From Utricularia gibba (taxonomy: Eukaryota; Streptophyta; Magnoliopsida; Lamiales; Lentibulariaceae), in assembly GCA_002189035.1 (NCBI GenBank), contig NEEC01000023.1, forward strand, positions 682,001-746,000: a stretch of DNA of 64,000 nt. The letters are read 5' to 3'. The notes under the pieces were generated by a model. That model ran no database searches. It was not told the DNA's origin and saw nothing but the letters and a program-made list of their open reading frames with translations. Position 1 is the first letter of the stretch, and every line of letters begins with the position of its first letter. Positions 1 through 12,202 of this stretch are shown here, piece after piece. A program made the position numbers and the translations under genes.

Positions 1-43
1 TATTGTTTTTTTATTGCTTTATTTTATTTTATTTTCTGTTGCA

Positions 44-100
44 GGAAAATTATGCTGATGGAGCAGGGACTTTTTTGTGGTCCAAAAAGAGTTGTTTTTG
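44..100 (+). CDS. Possible last coding exon of an upstream gene (partial)
   Basis: A long T-rich tract ends in TTGCAG just before position 44, a good splice acceptor. It is followed by 18 codons ending ...FLWSKKSCF and a TGA stop. If real, this is the 3' end of a plus-strand gene that begins left of the window. I do not recognise the peptide and nothing else supports it, so it could be chance. Confidence 0.28.
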
Positions 101-2696
101 AGGTACTCAGACATTACCATTTCCTGCTCTTATCCCCATGGACTGCACTCCAAGTCACATTATAATCTTACTTCATTCTTTCTATGAATCCAATCCAATG
201 GTTCCCAATCACATTGCTTGATTAATGTTTGAAAATCACTTTAATTCTATCATAAATTTAGTAAAATTTAAGAGTTACTTATGTGATTCTGATATATAAA
301 TTTACAATTTATATCTATATTTATTAAAATATGAGTATAGTTAAACGTGTCATCTACTTTAAACTCATTTTTATACATAAATATTTGAATTCAAATCTTA
401 TCGAATCATAATTTTGAAGTCATTTAGAATCACTCATGAAGTTATTTTAAGGCGGTTCCTTTCTATTAGGCATAGAATTGGTTTCATCTTCCCAGGCGAA
501 AATTGTGCCCTAACCCTAAGAGCAGCCCTAATTGCTGCTGATTGATGACGTAAGCAGCACCGGTAACAACTGACAAGTGAAAGGAAAAGAAAAACGCAGG
601 GGAGTAAAGAGCGAAGGGGGCGCGTCGTGTACCATGCACGCTCGGGGGGACGCAGGAGCGTGTCCAGTCCACCTTGTGTGAAAACGAAACAAGAAGGGGA
701 ACAATGTTGTGAGGAAAATGACCCTGCCACCCACTCCTCTTCTCTTACTCATCCATCACCCCTCCATTCCAATAGCGACTCTGTTTACCCCTCTACGAAA
801 TCACCAACAGGGACTGTGAATGCCATCCTGTTGATCTGATTTTTACATTTTTCACACCCTCTCTCCCTGGGATGATGCTGCTGTTTGTGTCAAGATGATT
901 ACTGTCATTTTCGATGTGGGATTAGTTTTTGAAGTTTTGATCATGTCAGTTGTTGAAAAAATGTCTCCTGATGATCAGCATTTACATATTCCTCAAGATC
1001 ATCCCAGATTTGTGTGCTTTTGGCTTTACATTCCGTAGGACAGCATTTTATTTTCCTTGTGGAGTGCTGTGTAATCCAATTCCCAGTTTTTCCTTTTCTT
1101 TTGTCATCCAAAAAAATAAAAAAGGAAAAGGCGTGAGTTCGTTTGGTGTTATTTTTTGTTTGCTTCTTGGGAAAAATAATGAATGATGGAATAATTCAGG
1201 TAGAAAATTGAAAGTGGGTTTCATGGTGTTGGTCCCCTACTGCCAGCATCTGATGATCTCGACGTATCAGGCTGTTAATGGCGGAAAAGAAAGAAAATGG
1301 TGATGGCAGTGGTTTCATCAGATCCCCGGGTCTCTCCGCTCGGAACCGAGTGAGTTTGATGATCATGGTGTTGACAGGGACATTGCCCCTGAATCTACCG
1401 CAAAACTACTACAACCCACGAAATATCGGTCAAAGTAGAGAGTACCCATGACTGTCACGCCACACATTTACTCTACTCCTCATCATGAAGCCCACTGTGC
1501 ACAGAATAATGCAGGTTTTTGCGACGGTTAGCCCTTTAGAGCAACTTGGAAGTGTGCTTCAGAGCAAAGCCAAGTGATGTCTGAACTTGCTCTGATATCG
1601 CACAAAAGGAAGGTCTCAACGAGCTCATTCATATGTTTGGAAGGCTTGTAGTACGATTGGTTCATGATGCAAAAAACCGAGTAGGGTAGATGTCCATTAA
1701 AACAACCAGAGTGGAGTGCACATACGTTTCTGCTTTTTTTTTCCGCGAAGGAGAGAATGAATCTTCAACCCCAACTCACAAAAAACCCTAATTTCAGTCT
1801 ATGGCATTTCACGGGTGTTGCATCAGAGTCAGAAAAAAGCCACACGCTATCCTACAGTTTTGTGTTGGAATCCAGTGTGTTAGAAAGCTGTTCCATTGCT
1901 TTTCACATCGTGACGTGTCGCATTAGCGGCAGGAGGTACAGAGAAGAAGCTTACAATTGCTTGGAAATGGAGAGGAAGGGGACAAAGTACAAGATTAGAT
2001 GTCTTAAGGGAACCCGTATGCTCCAATAGATATATTAATAAACGAAAAGGGTTTCAGACTTTCAGCAGCAGGTTTGACTACTAAGCTTAGTCACTTTTGC
2101 CTTGGAGAATACCACCAAAATACTACAGAATCCAGGCTTGGCAACCGGACAACACAGTAAGATGTAATAAGTACTTAAAGTAGTGTGGCATTAGGTTTGT
2201 GGAGCCAGGATTTTTAGGACCACTTCACATAGAAACTAATGCAGGTGCCCATCCCATGTTCCTGCAAATGAGAGGAGAGGGTTGGTTTGGTCTTACGTAG
2301 AGCAATGCCATCCTACTCCTGTGACATCAGGTTTCAGGGACTAAGTATTCACCTTTTACTTTTGAATGCCATTTTGTAAGAGGTTAAGAGAGTAGAAGAA
2401 TTGTGGATGAGCATGTAAGAAAGGGTCATTTTTGTTGGCTGATTTATCCTGTGGGGTGTTGATTTTTGAATGTTGATCCATGGATCTATCTCTCAAACAC
2501 TCCATTTCTAGGTCCCACAGCACAACTCATACCAACGACAGATCTCTTCCTCATACATACTTTCATATTCCGATATCTCCCTTCTCCTTTTCCACTTCCA
2601 AACTGCAGCTTCCCTCTTCCCCACTCTCTTTCAGAATGAACAGAAACCCATTAAACTAAAACCAACCCCCGCTTCTTCTACTCTCTTCCATCATCC
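101..2696. other. Intergenic, no supported gene
   Basis: Only short open frames without recognisable motifs or splice structure occur here. Roughly 240-430 is AT-rich. Bases about 2500-2696 hold the pyrimidine-rich (CT) leader and proximal promoter of the zinc-finger gene that starts at 2697. Confidence 0.6.
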
Positions 2697-3392
2697 ATGG
2701 AGAAAAAAGACAGAGAAACCCATGACTTCATGACTGTGAGCTCTTTCTCTCAACTACCCTTCATCCGGCCCTCCGCCGCGAAAGAAAAAAGCGGCGCCGG
2801 AGGTATCCGTCTCTTCGGGAAGGAATTCGGGGCCGTCGCTTCCAATGATCTATCAGATCAGTCCACTGAAAACAGCAGCAATGTTCAAGATGGCGAAGGG
2901 AGTAACAACTCTAAAACAGCTGTGAATGGAGAGAACAGCAGCAGGAAATTTGAGTGCCACTATTGCTGTAGAAACTTCCCTACTTCTCAAGCTCTTGGAG
3001 GCCATCAAAATGCGCACAAACGGGAGCGTCAGCACGCCAAACGCGCGCACCTTCAATCGGCCATGATGTCCGAAGCTGGGGGCTTTTGCAGCGTGATGAA
3101 CAACTACGGAAGAATAGGAACAACCCCAGGCTTCCCCATGCCGTATCATCATCCATGGAACAGCACCGCCACGGCTTATGGCTCCAATGCTTGGTTCTAC
3201 AACCCCCACAGCCAGAGACAGCCAATAAACGGCAGCCCATTAGCCATGTGGCGAATCCCAGCTTCTCAGAATTCAGTTACCACAGCAAGAGATGATCAAT
3301 TCAAATCAGCAATGGGAGGTCCCCAGATCCAGTTCGGGTACAAACCCAAGGTTACCAATCAAGATCACTTGAGCTTGGATCTGCATCTTTGA
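2697..3392 (+). CDS. Single C2H2 zinc-finger protein with C-terminal EAR repression motif (ZFP5/6/8/GIS group)
   Basis: Intronless gene for a 231-residue nuclear transcription factor. One Q-type zinc finger lies near residues 82-104: CHYC, then FPTSQALGGHQNAH, giving the C2H2 ligands and the plant signature QALGGH that contacts DNA. It is followed by the basic stretch KRERQHAKRAH typical of the ZFP5/ZFP6/ZFP8/GIS/GIS2 group, which controls trichome and root-hair initiation downstream of gibberellin and cytokinin in Arabidopsis. The protein ends in LSLDLHL, a classic EAR (LxLxL) motif that recruits TOPLESS-type co-repressors. The Ser/Asn-rich rest is typical filler. The start is the first ATG after a CT-rich leader. 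The trichome role is inferred from family membership. Confidence 0.9.
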   Translation: MEKKDRETHDFMTVSSFSQLPFIRPSAAKEKSGAGGIRLFGKEFGAVASNDLSDQSTENSSNVQDGEGSNNSKTAVNGENSSRKFECHYCCRNFPTSQALGGHQNAHKRERQHAKRAHLQSAMMSEAGGFCSVMNNYGRIGTTPGFPMPYHHPWNSTATAYGSNAWFYNPHSQRQPINGSPLAMWRIPASQNSVTTARDDQFKSAMGGPQIQFGYKPKVTNQDHLSLDLHL

Positions 3393-3824
3393 ATGATGAA
3401 TACGGTATCAATGAATCCGACGTATGAGCCTGTGGTGCGGGTTTTGTTCAGGCCACTTGCTACTGTTACTTTTCTTTCGATCGCGTTGTTGCGTCTCAGC
3501 TCAGGGGCCGCCACCCCTAAGGTGTTCTATGGATAAGTCCAAAGAAATAAGCTTGTGTCTGAATGCACTGTGTGTGGTCTGTATTTGTATCGTAATCAGA
3601 TTAACAAGATAGTTTTACGTTGTAACACCATGCTATATTTATATCAGTGGATGCAAATTGATGTTGAACAGCATAATTTGCATTTATTGAACATGATTGA
3701 GGGAGGCTCAAGGAGACAAAATTTTGATTGCAACCGTTTTCAAACTTAAATGAAGAAAAGACAAAATTTGTGTTTCTAAAAGCTTGTTTGAGGAATACAA
3801 TACATATAATGCAGATTCGGGTAA
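3393..3824. other. Spacer between convergent genes
   Basis: Holds the 3' untranslated regions of the zinc-finger gene (plus strand) and UTP11 (minus strand). No other feature seen. Confidence 0.6.
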
Positions 3825-5195
3825 TCACCGTTTTCTGCGTTGGCGCCATTTGTATACTGGTCCTGTGGTTGGGTTCACAATTTCATCTGGACGAAGCTTT
3901 CTTTTCTTTCCCTTCTTCTGTTGCATTCAAGTGATAATAAGCAAGAGGGGTGGTGATGAAGGGAAATGTGAACCTTACCTGAAGTTCCCTCTGCAAGTGC
4001 ATGTCCGAGTATATTTTCTCGAGCTCTTTCACCCGCTGTTTTCTAGCTTCCAACTCGCGATATGAAGAAGCCATAGCCCTGAAATTCGTGCGTTCATGGA
4101 GGTGGATACAGTGAGGAGCAAAAAATGGAACACACTACCGCAGTAGGGGTACAGCCTAATTTTATCAAACCTTTTTACACCTTCGGATAGATTATCACTG
4201 GTTTGGTTTTCTTCACTCTGAGAAACCTTGGCTCGCAGTTCTCTGGCTTCATCCCTGGAAACAAAAACATTCACAAACCATGTGCTTGGTATAGATTCAC
4301 TGGAGTGTCGGAAAGATGACTAAATGGGCAACCACTTGCATTTCCCATCCGCAGATTATTATTTGCTAGACATTACATGTTCCTTACCACAGTGCTGATA
4401 TATGTTTACAATCCATAGTATTAAAGATGAAAGCTAAAATAATCACCTGTCCTCCGCAAAGTAAACATGCTTGTTGGGCAGCTTGTTGCCAGTACAATGA
4501 AGAACTGAGCTCAGTGATTCGATTTTCTGTAAGATTAGAGAGCAACTGATCGTCTCATGGTGACAACATCTAAAGGAATATCGAACCTGAAACTAATCAG
4601 TTGAAACCTTTTTCTCTGATTGAAGCTTTAGCATGATGTAACTGCTATCTTGAGTCTTCATCAATGCAAGCTCCTCGCTGGTGTACTTGTTTGGTTCACC
4701 CCTTCACATCGCAGAATCTGTAAATATAACGAAGAAGCAACCTTTGAAATTAAAACGTGCACCTTACTTCGGTTTATGCACACCATCAACAGTCCTTGCG
4801 TTAATCATCTTGAAATAAAACTCATCCGGGTTTCTGGATAAAGCCTTTTCCTTGAGTTTCTGTAAGTAATATCATACAAAGCACAGAATATCATACAAGC
4901 CCTCAGATGTTCAATATTCAGTCATGCAACATTCTACAAAGTACAGCAAGAAAAAACCTGCAAAGCCTGTTCTTTCTTGTGATAGGCCTTTGCTCGCTCG
5001 ACATAATCCTTGTGCTTCTCGAGCAGGCCAAACTTCCTCCTTGAAGCACTAAAATGAACAAGGAAAGTTAAAGCTGACGACAAAGCGTGCACCTACAGTG
5101 TTCACAGACTAAACAAAACTCTAAACAGCAAGTACTCACGGTTGTGCACGCTCCTTGTGAGCTTTCCTAGGAACAGCATTCCTCAAAGATGACAT
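3825..5195 (-). CDS. UTP11: U3 snoRNA-associated protein 11 (UTP11), SSU processome
   Basis: Nucleolar component of the small-subunit processome, needed for 18S rRNA maturation. The start MSSLRNAVPRKAHKERAQP is the conserved UTP11 N-terminus. Exons (minus strand) begin at 5195 and 5048; later exons read KLKEKALSRNPDEFYFKM, KYTSEELALMKTQD, LHCTGNKLPNKHVYFAED, a charged coiled-coil segment, and the basic tail ending VYKWRQRRKR before the stop at 3825. The fourth exon must use an AG 16 bases downstream of the first AG (acceptor GTGAAG, then GGGTGAACC); the upstream AG would bring in a stop. It is head-to-head with the AHA1-type co-chaperone gene. All other joins are canonical. Confidence 0.93.
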
Positions 5196-5854
5196 TGTCA
5201 AGAAAATGATGCGCCTCCTGGAAGGCACCACCAAAAATATAAGAAAAACCAGAAAACAAGCAAGCATGAACTTTCTGCCTTCGTAAAATTCTGACAAATT
5301 TTGCAAGCCGAAAAAATGGTTCTGAACCAAAAACATGCACAATACTCATTCGAAGCGCGATAGCATAAGATCGAAAATTCAAATGAAAGAAGCCAAACCC
5401 GAGAGGAGTATCGTAGAAAAACTGTAAAGACTCAAAGCGTCAGCCCTTCAACGAGAAGATCAACCGCAATTCCGAGGATCACCTCCGGTCGTCGGTAGGG
5501 TTTATGAAATTTTAGGCATTCTGTTTGTTGGGCTTTCGACGGAAGGTTATTAGGCCTGGACCGCCGATTAAGTTCGTCCGCCCCATTTGACGTCATAATG
5601 ACAAGTATCGTATAAGAGGTGTTTATCATATATTTTGTGTGTTAATAATAAAAGTAATTAATAATAATGCGCGGAAAATAAACTGAAGCTCCAGCAGGTG
5701 CGTGATGCTTCTAGATCCTTCGGAACCCACAAGATAATCGCTCATACGCCGCCGACTCTCTACCGTTGTTCTTCTGCAGAAAGACATTGGGGGAATCGTT
5801 TGCTGATTTGCCTGAGACTCTTCATCCTCATCCCTTGACGGGGTCGTGTTAAAC
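5196..5854. promoter_or_regulatory. Shared promoter region of UTP11 (minus) and AHA1 co-chaperone (plus)
   Basis: About 660 bases lie between the two divergent start codons, including both 5' leaders. A TTGGGCTT and an AGGCCTGG element near 5527-5560 resemble site II (TGGGCY) motifs of plant housekeeping promoters. A bidirectional promoter is inferred from layout only. Confidence 0.45.
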
Positions 5855-7590
5855 ATGGCGAAGATGGGCGAGGGAGACAAGCGATGGATCGTGGAGGACC
5901 GGCCCGACGGCACAAATGTCCACAATTGGCACTGGGCGGAGACTGATTGCCTAGATTGGTCGCGGAAGTTCCTGAGCAATCTTCTTGCCGGAAAGCCCAT
6001 TCTCTCCGGGGAGGGTAATCTCTACATTAAGATTAAGAATGTGGAAAAGTTGGAGGGTGAGGCGTATGTCAATGTTCGTAAAGGAAAGATAATTCCTGGG
6101 TATGAGTTGAATTTGGCTTTATCGTACGAGGCGAAGGCGACGGATTCCGACGGTGGTGCAGTGTTATTGGTAACTGAGGGCTCGGTTGAAGTGCCGTATA
6201 TTTCCGATGAGAATGCAGGTGAGGATCCTGAAATTAGAATTACTATAAAAGATGATGGGCCAGTTGGGAGGAGGTTGAAGGAGGCGTTTGTTGTTAAAGG
6301 GAAGCCATTTGTGTTTGAGAAAATTAGGGAGTATGTAACTGCTATTGCGGAAGGAGGTCCTGCGAAGGACGATTTGCAAGTGAAGAAGGTAGTACCAGAG
6401 AAGAAATCAGCCTCTGGAACTGATGCTTCAACTAACAATCCGGGCTCGAAGGAGGTGAAGAAGAAGGAAGAGAAGAAAAAAGAGGGATTTAAGAGTATAA
6501 CAATGAGTGAAAAGTTCAGTTGCCGAGCGAGTGATCTGTACGATATTCTCCTGGATGAGAACAGGTGGAAGGGGTTTACCCAGAGCAATGCGAAGATCAG
6601 TAAAGAGGTTGGAGGAGAATTTACCATTTTCGATGGATCTGTGACAGGGAAAAATTTGGAGCTGGAAGCAGGAAAGTTGATTGTTCAGGAGTGGAGATTT
6701 GGGAGTTGGCCTGATGGCATTATTTCAAAGGTATAGCATTCACTAACTGCTTTTTCGCCATGACTGTGCATCACATTGACCTCCCCTCCATGTGCTGATA
6801 TTCAGTTGAATAATTGTTTCTTGATGTTTTTTGTGCCTTGCTCAAATGATCGGGGAAGTCTGGATTCGTATTCAGATTTCCTTTACCTAGCTGATAAATG
6901 AAGAAGCTCTATAAACTCTTGGGAATGTGATGTGACCCTCATTGCTATAAAAACAATCCTCTGTGCCAAGGATGAACTCAGTTATTGGTTCTGCGTAGTT
7001 TCTCAATATGGTTCTCTAGTTTATTTGTTTCGCTCATAGTTTCATTGAATTCAATGTAATCGTGTCTACTTGCAAACACCACCACCGAGATCTCGTATCT
7101 TTTCATAGATTTTTCACATCCACTGCTGTGTTATAGCCATGGTAGTGAGCTTGCATAGTTTCTGGTCCTTAAAAGCTCAACACCTTTCCCAGTTATCTTG
7201 TTGGTTGATGAGCACGAATGTTCATATTCGTAACTGTGAATGATCATTGATCCTACAGGTCCGGATTACTTTCGAGGAGCCTGAATCTGGAATCACACGC
7301 ATCAAGCTCACTCATACAGACATTCCCGAGGAAGACAGGTTAGTAGAATAACTTGTTGCCCATCGATTCATTGGTTTTTGGATGAGGGAGCAACGTAAGA
7401 GACGCTAACATGAAATGATCCCAGGTATGGTAATGCTTCGGTTGTTGAGAACACTGAAAGGGATGGAGAGACCATATCTTTCACAGGATCCGGGCTGTTT
7501 TCGGGTTTGGTCTTTGAAGTTGCTAGTGGGAGACGCATTGTGGGATGCTGCGTGTACGAGTTTTTTGGGGCTGGCTTATCACATCTCTGA
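5855..7590 (+). CDS. AHSA1: Activator of HSP90 ATPase homologue (AHA1 type), with an apparent frameshift near its end
   Basis: Cytosolic co-chaperone that binds HSP90 and stimulates its ATPase. Three exons: 5855-6730, 7259-7338 and from 7425. The N-terminal Aha1_N domain starts NVHNWHWAETDC; a Lys/Glu-rich linker (about residues 180-210) leads to the AHSA1/START-like domain (KSITMSEKFSC... VQEWRFGSWPDG). The ATG at 5855 is the first in frame. As sequenced, exon 3 reads NTERDGETISF and stops at 7590. One extra G in the run 7460-7462 instead gives the conserved ending TERGWRDHIFHRIRAVFGFG with stop at 7515-7517. I take the second ending as the true one. Confidence 0.9.
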
Positions 7591-9400
7591 AATCTGTTCG
7601 CTTAAACGCGTGATTGGTTAGTTGTAGTTCTTGTGCTGCTATTAGACCTTGGATTGGCACTCAGCCCCTCAAGGGACAATATTCAAAAGGCTTTGTTTCG
7701 AGGTAAAAATAAAATAAAAGGAATATAACCAATCGGTCCCTCACGTTTCACGAAATTGCTAATTATACACCTCAATTTATTGGGTATTACCTTTTTGGGC
7801 ACCCAATGTTCCATAAATACCCCAATTTGCACAGAATCGTCCCCGCCAAACGGAGTTTTGAATTTTCTTATCATTTCTCTCCGAGTCTCGGAAATCACGA
7901 TTATCCTCTTTCTGAATCGAAGAGGTTTTGGAGATCTGATAGTTTATCGGAAGCGGTACTGTGATCGGATCTATTAGTGGTTTCGTGCTGCTTTCCAATG
8001 GTGAGATCCAAGCCTCCTAATGATCAGACCGGATCGATGAAGGTTTGTTTAACGCTGTGGCGTTTTTTTGACTAGTATTCATCATGCACATGGTCTGAGA
8101 GATACTCGAAGCCTACTCATCACATTCATGCATTTGGTTGCGACGATTTGATCGTTGTTCATGCATTCAAATTCGAATGTGTCTCACGATTTCCTGAAAT
8201 GTTGCGGTTGTTACAAGTTTTTCTTTCTTCTATCAATTCCGATCCTTCGGATCTCTACTAGTTATTTTTTTACCTAATGAGCGATTGCTGTAGAATAATC
8301 AAGATTTTCGGTTCTAATCTCTGTATTGAGGATCTTTTTTATCATTATTCGCGCTTTCTAAATTGCTGCAAGGCGTAGTTTCTTACTATCGTTCCAATTT
8401 ACAGTTCCTAAAATCGACGTTTCTGGAGCTGTACCATACGTGTTTGATGTCTAGAATCCTAAAACAAACCGGGTGAAGTAACTCAGAGGATCGTGCTTTT
8501 TGAGGTCTGAAGTTTTATAAGGTACTGAAGCTTAGTTATCATGTCAATACTTTTATATGGATGGAACTGGAGCTTATTCTTCACATCGACGCATTTTATT
8601 GAACGGAATCTTGACATGAAGACCACGGATTTTGATCTTTGTTCTCTTTTTAATTTACGATTCGTTCCATGAACTAAGGATTTTTATCATCATTATTGTT
8701 TTTCAGTTTGTTATACAAAGGCTGAACTCCTCTTTTGAATGTTTGCATTTTTAGGTCCCTGAACTGAAGAATTCTACCACGTTAGTAGGGAAATGACCTG
8801 GTGCCTGGATTCATTCGATCTAACCGAACAACGACGCAAGGCTCGACAACACAGATCTCTGTTAACCTACTGCCTGTGGTAAGAGTCCTTCAAAATATAA
8901 ATGCGCTCTACTGCATTGATAATGCCCTCCGGGATTAATCTACACTGATTCACACACAGTTTCAGCTGAAATGTTTCCCTGAAGACTAACCTTTCGTAGA
9001 TACATGGCACGCGACACACATTTATGAGTATCCTTTTTGAGATATCCTTCGCTGATTGCCCTCGAGTGAGACTATTGACTTCACTGTAAATGCTAGCAGT
9101 AGAAGCATGGCTAAACCTATGTTGCACGGGTACCTTACCTAAACCGGCTCCCCCCACCGGCAGGTCGGTCTTTAACCGGTTTGCCCTTCCACGTGATGAT
9201 TCCATCACCCGTCTTCAATCGCAGGTTAGTAATGAATCATCATACATTAAGAAGAGTAGGATGAAAAAAACTCAGGTCCGGTTTCTCATCCAGAAATTCA
9301 TATTTATATTTTCGCACCTTCACAGTTTACACTTGAACCTAAATATGATACATAGCTCAAGAAAAAGGATATAATGTTATGAGTATGCGTTGATTAGATT
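7591..9400. other. Gene-poor stretch with a possible non-coding or micropeptide transcript
   Basis: Nothing recognisable. The 7900-8040 part looks like a spliced leader (see the 28-codon frame at 7998). The 113-codon minus-strand frame at 8867-9208 has no family features and is probably chance. Confidence 0.4.
7998..8796 (+). CDS. Possible spliced micropeptide (28 residues)
   Basis: ATG at 7998 opens MVRSKPPNDQTGSMK, ending at a GT donor after 8042. A T-rich tract and TTTTTAG acceptor precede 8755, where VPELKNSTTLVGK and a TGA follow. The two parts join in phase 0. I know no matching family, and the transcript could equally be non-coding. Confidence 0.22.
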
Positions 9401-9796
9401 TAAAGTCACCACTTGGTTTTAAATTCGTCAGTCAGAACAAGGAAGTTTTCGAATAGGATGCTCTTTAAGAAATGGTTTAGGTAGTAAATTACCGACGAGT
9501 GCTGGTTTATGTCTTAAATCATTGTTAGGGAAACTGAAAAAGTGCTATCTTCACACTTGTATGCTTTTCGCTCAGATGTATAAGTAAATTATCTGCATTT
9601 TTTTTGTTTTACTTTTTGAAAAATATTTATTTATAATTTCTTAACAAGTAATCTTTGATTCATGTTATTTTAGCTTGTATTTTCTAGGATTATTTATACC
9701 TTTAAATATATGTATACATTGAGAATCATATTTTCTTATATATATTGTTTAGCATGTACGATATGTAAGATGGCTACCGAAAAATTTATGCTTGAG

Positions 9797-9967
9797 TTTC
9801 AATCAAATTATAAATTTTAGATAAATTATAAATTATAAAAAAATATTTATTTATAAATATAATGATATATTTATTTATAAAAAAATAAATATGTATTTCA
9901 ATCAAATTAAATTTCTTATTCAATTTTAGATAAATTATAAAAAAATATTTATTTATAATGATATATC
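9797..9967. repeat. Imperfect tandem repeat of about 100 bases, AT-rich
   Basis: The sequence starting TTTCAATCAAATTA, running through TTTTAGATAAATTATAA to AAAAATATTTATTTATAA and ATGATATAT, occurs at about 9797-9870 and again at about 9896-9967. It lies in a very AT-rich block (about 9590-10260) with no coding potential. It may be a relic of a non-autonomous element or simple AT expansion. Confidence 0.55.
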
Positions 9968-10599
9968 TGGTAAATCAAGCGATGAATATGTAATTTTATG
10001 AGAAATATGCATTTGGTATACGTGTTTAAAAATGAAAATTTATAAATAAATTACTAAACAAAAATATTATTTGAGTTTATAGAAATTAATCTATTTTTAC
10101 CAAACATGGTTTAAAGAATAAATCTCCTTTTTCACCTACATATATTTTAAATAATTTAATATATGTATATGTTACACAATGTATATTTAATTTATTATAT
10201 GATATATGTTTATTTACATATGCATAGATAATCTATTTTAATAGACATAATTATAACCAGATTTTAAATTTTTAAACGATTCGCGAAAAGCCCACAACAA
10301 ACCCATAGAGCGCATGCATGTAGCCCATGTAAAAGATGAAATTGGATGCCATATTTCAAACGGCACAATGACATCCCCATGAGGAATCACATGTGAAAAT
10401 AGAGCCTTAGTAAACTCATGTTAACATGTCACCCCATAAAGAATCATATCTGGGCTTTCCATAAAATATAAAAGCCTCGCAATGACATATTTAAGCTCAT
10501 GATAATCATAAATGGGCACAGTTGGCCGACAACAAACCCATTGTTATTGCCCCAATAAGAAATTAACAGAGTTCACAAAAAACATATGAAATCTATTAC

Positions 10600-11872
10600 C
10601 TCGGCCGGATGTTAGGCGGAGAACCGGAGTTTCTGTTCAGGCGCGCAGTTGATAAGGATGACCATAAAAAAAAAAAAAAAAAAGCTATCGGAACGTTGTA
10701 GCCGAACTAACAAAGCCCATTATTAACTTTGCTCAACTCCGACGTAGCACTTTTTTTTTTTTTTTTAAGAAGTGGCATTGGGCTCAAGTCCGACGTACCG
10801 CATTCCCTCTTTATCTTTCCACTACAAAACGTTACGCGGAAAGCAAAAGCGAGATACTGGTCGCTAAAGAGTCGCCACACAAGGATGAAATTACTAGAAA
10901 CAACCTAAATGACTTCGTAGAACAATTCATAATCACTAACCTGAGGGCAGATAACACATGATCAGCAAACTACATACTGAATTCATCATATAAACGCATG
11001 AACTATCTTTCGAAAATTCATAGTCACAAACCTAAATGCAGGTAGCATCTTGAACAAACTAGACCAAGAGAGTAGAGACTGCGGTCTGAATTGATCATGA
11101 AAACACAAGGACGCTGTTTTCAACCGAAATTCACCATTACAAAACTAAATCCACAGATCGCACCAAGGAAGAGGAACAGACCAGATCCATATACTAGTAT
11201 TTGAATCGATATCTAAAGCTCATGGAAGCGTTCGAATTAAGAAAAACGAAAACTATAATCTAGATTGCACAGACTGCATGACGAGAAGCGGATGCCGATA
11301 TAACTGGCGAATTTAATAACTCTCTAAAACATCCGTAAACCGGATACATATACCATACTATTGATCATCGGAAATCAAGGACGCGCTCCTTAAAAAAACG
11401 AAAGGCAGAATCCCAACCCTAAATCGCACAGATCGTACATACGGAAAACCAAATATCGACCGGAACAATTTAACTCATGTAACTGTTTCAAAACAAGATG
11501 CACCGATTGCATCTATACAAGGGAAACAGCGAAATGCATGCTAGTTCTGTACGACAGAATCACCAAAATCAGATCCAGAGACGACGACATTAATTTAAAA
11601 TCACTGATATTTCATAAAAAAAACTAATATACATACCGATTGACAAGGATCGGATGTGCAAATCTAGAGAAGAACGGAACCTAAGGAAGAGATGTAGTCA
11701 TGTAACTCCTAAAACATGCGCAGATCTGTTCGATTATAAGACGATTTCGCATGCTCACCGCGATCCAGAGATATTCTCCGCCCTGCACATCGATCGTATC
11801 GGAAGCATGGAGAAGAAGCTAAGAAGTTGCGAGGGAATGGAATTTTTTTGAGTGAGGCGGTGGTATTTATAC
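10600..11872 (-). promoter_or_regulatory. Minus-strand promoter and leader with no visible coding region
   Basis: On the minus strand a TATA box (GTATAAATACC, about 11862-11872) is followed about 30 bases on by a CT-rich leader. A donor CGCG/GTGAGC near 11759 then starts a long run of intron-like sequence. This arrangement is typical of strongly expressed plant genes with a 5'UTR intron. No open frame over 60 codons follows on this strand until the dubious frame at 9208-8867. A very short product or a non-coding RNA are both possible; a lost coding region is another. Confidence 0.35.
10666..10797. repeat. A-run and T-run with near-perfect flanking direct repeats
   Basis: An A18-type run (about 10666-10683) and a T16-type run (about 10751-10766) lie 68 bases apart and could pair. 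The 16-mer GCTCAACTCCGACGTA at 10731-10746 recurs as GCTCAAGTCCGACGTA at 10782-10797, flanking the T-run. This resembles a short retroposed insert with a target-site duplication. Confidence 0.4.
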
Positions 11873-12202
11873 GCACTTCCTCGCATATTCAGTCAACCTT
11901 TAAAAAATATTTAATTATGAATAATATTTGTTTACCATATTCTCTGATTTCGCATTTTTGTTTACACGTGTGTAAATGAATGATTCTATTTTTCCTATTT
12001 TATAATTTTTATATAAATTTTTTAAAGGTAATATTATTCTAAAATACATATATAAAATGATGCATCAAACATATTTTTAATTTTAATCATATATTTATTT
12101 AAATATAAATAGATTAAATAAAAGTTGAATTATATCATTACACAACTCTTTGTAGCGCGATTTTCTTCTGAGGCTTCATTTGCGACAGCTGAGTTTCCCG
12201 CC

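Noticed and set aside
6022-6627. 201-codon open frame on the minus strand
   Set aside because: It is antisense to AHSA1 exon 1 and owes its length to the composition of that exon; no motifs of its own.
10861-11640. Ribosomal protein L41 or another tiny protein behind the orphan leader
   Set aside because: I looked for the Lys/Arg-rich 25-codon pattern of L41 on the minus strand and did not find it.
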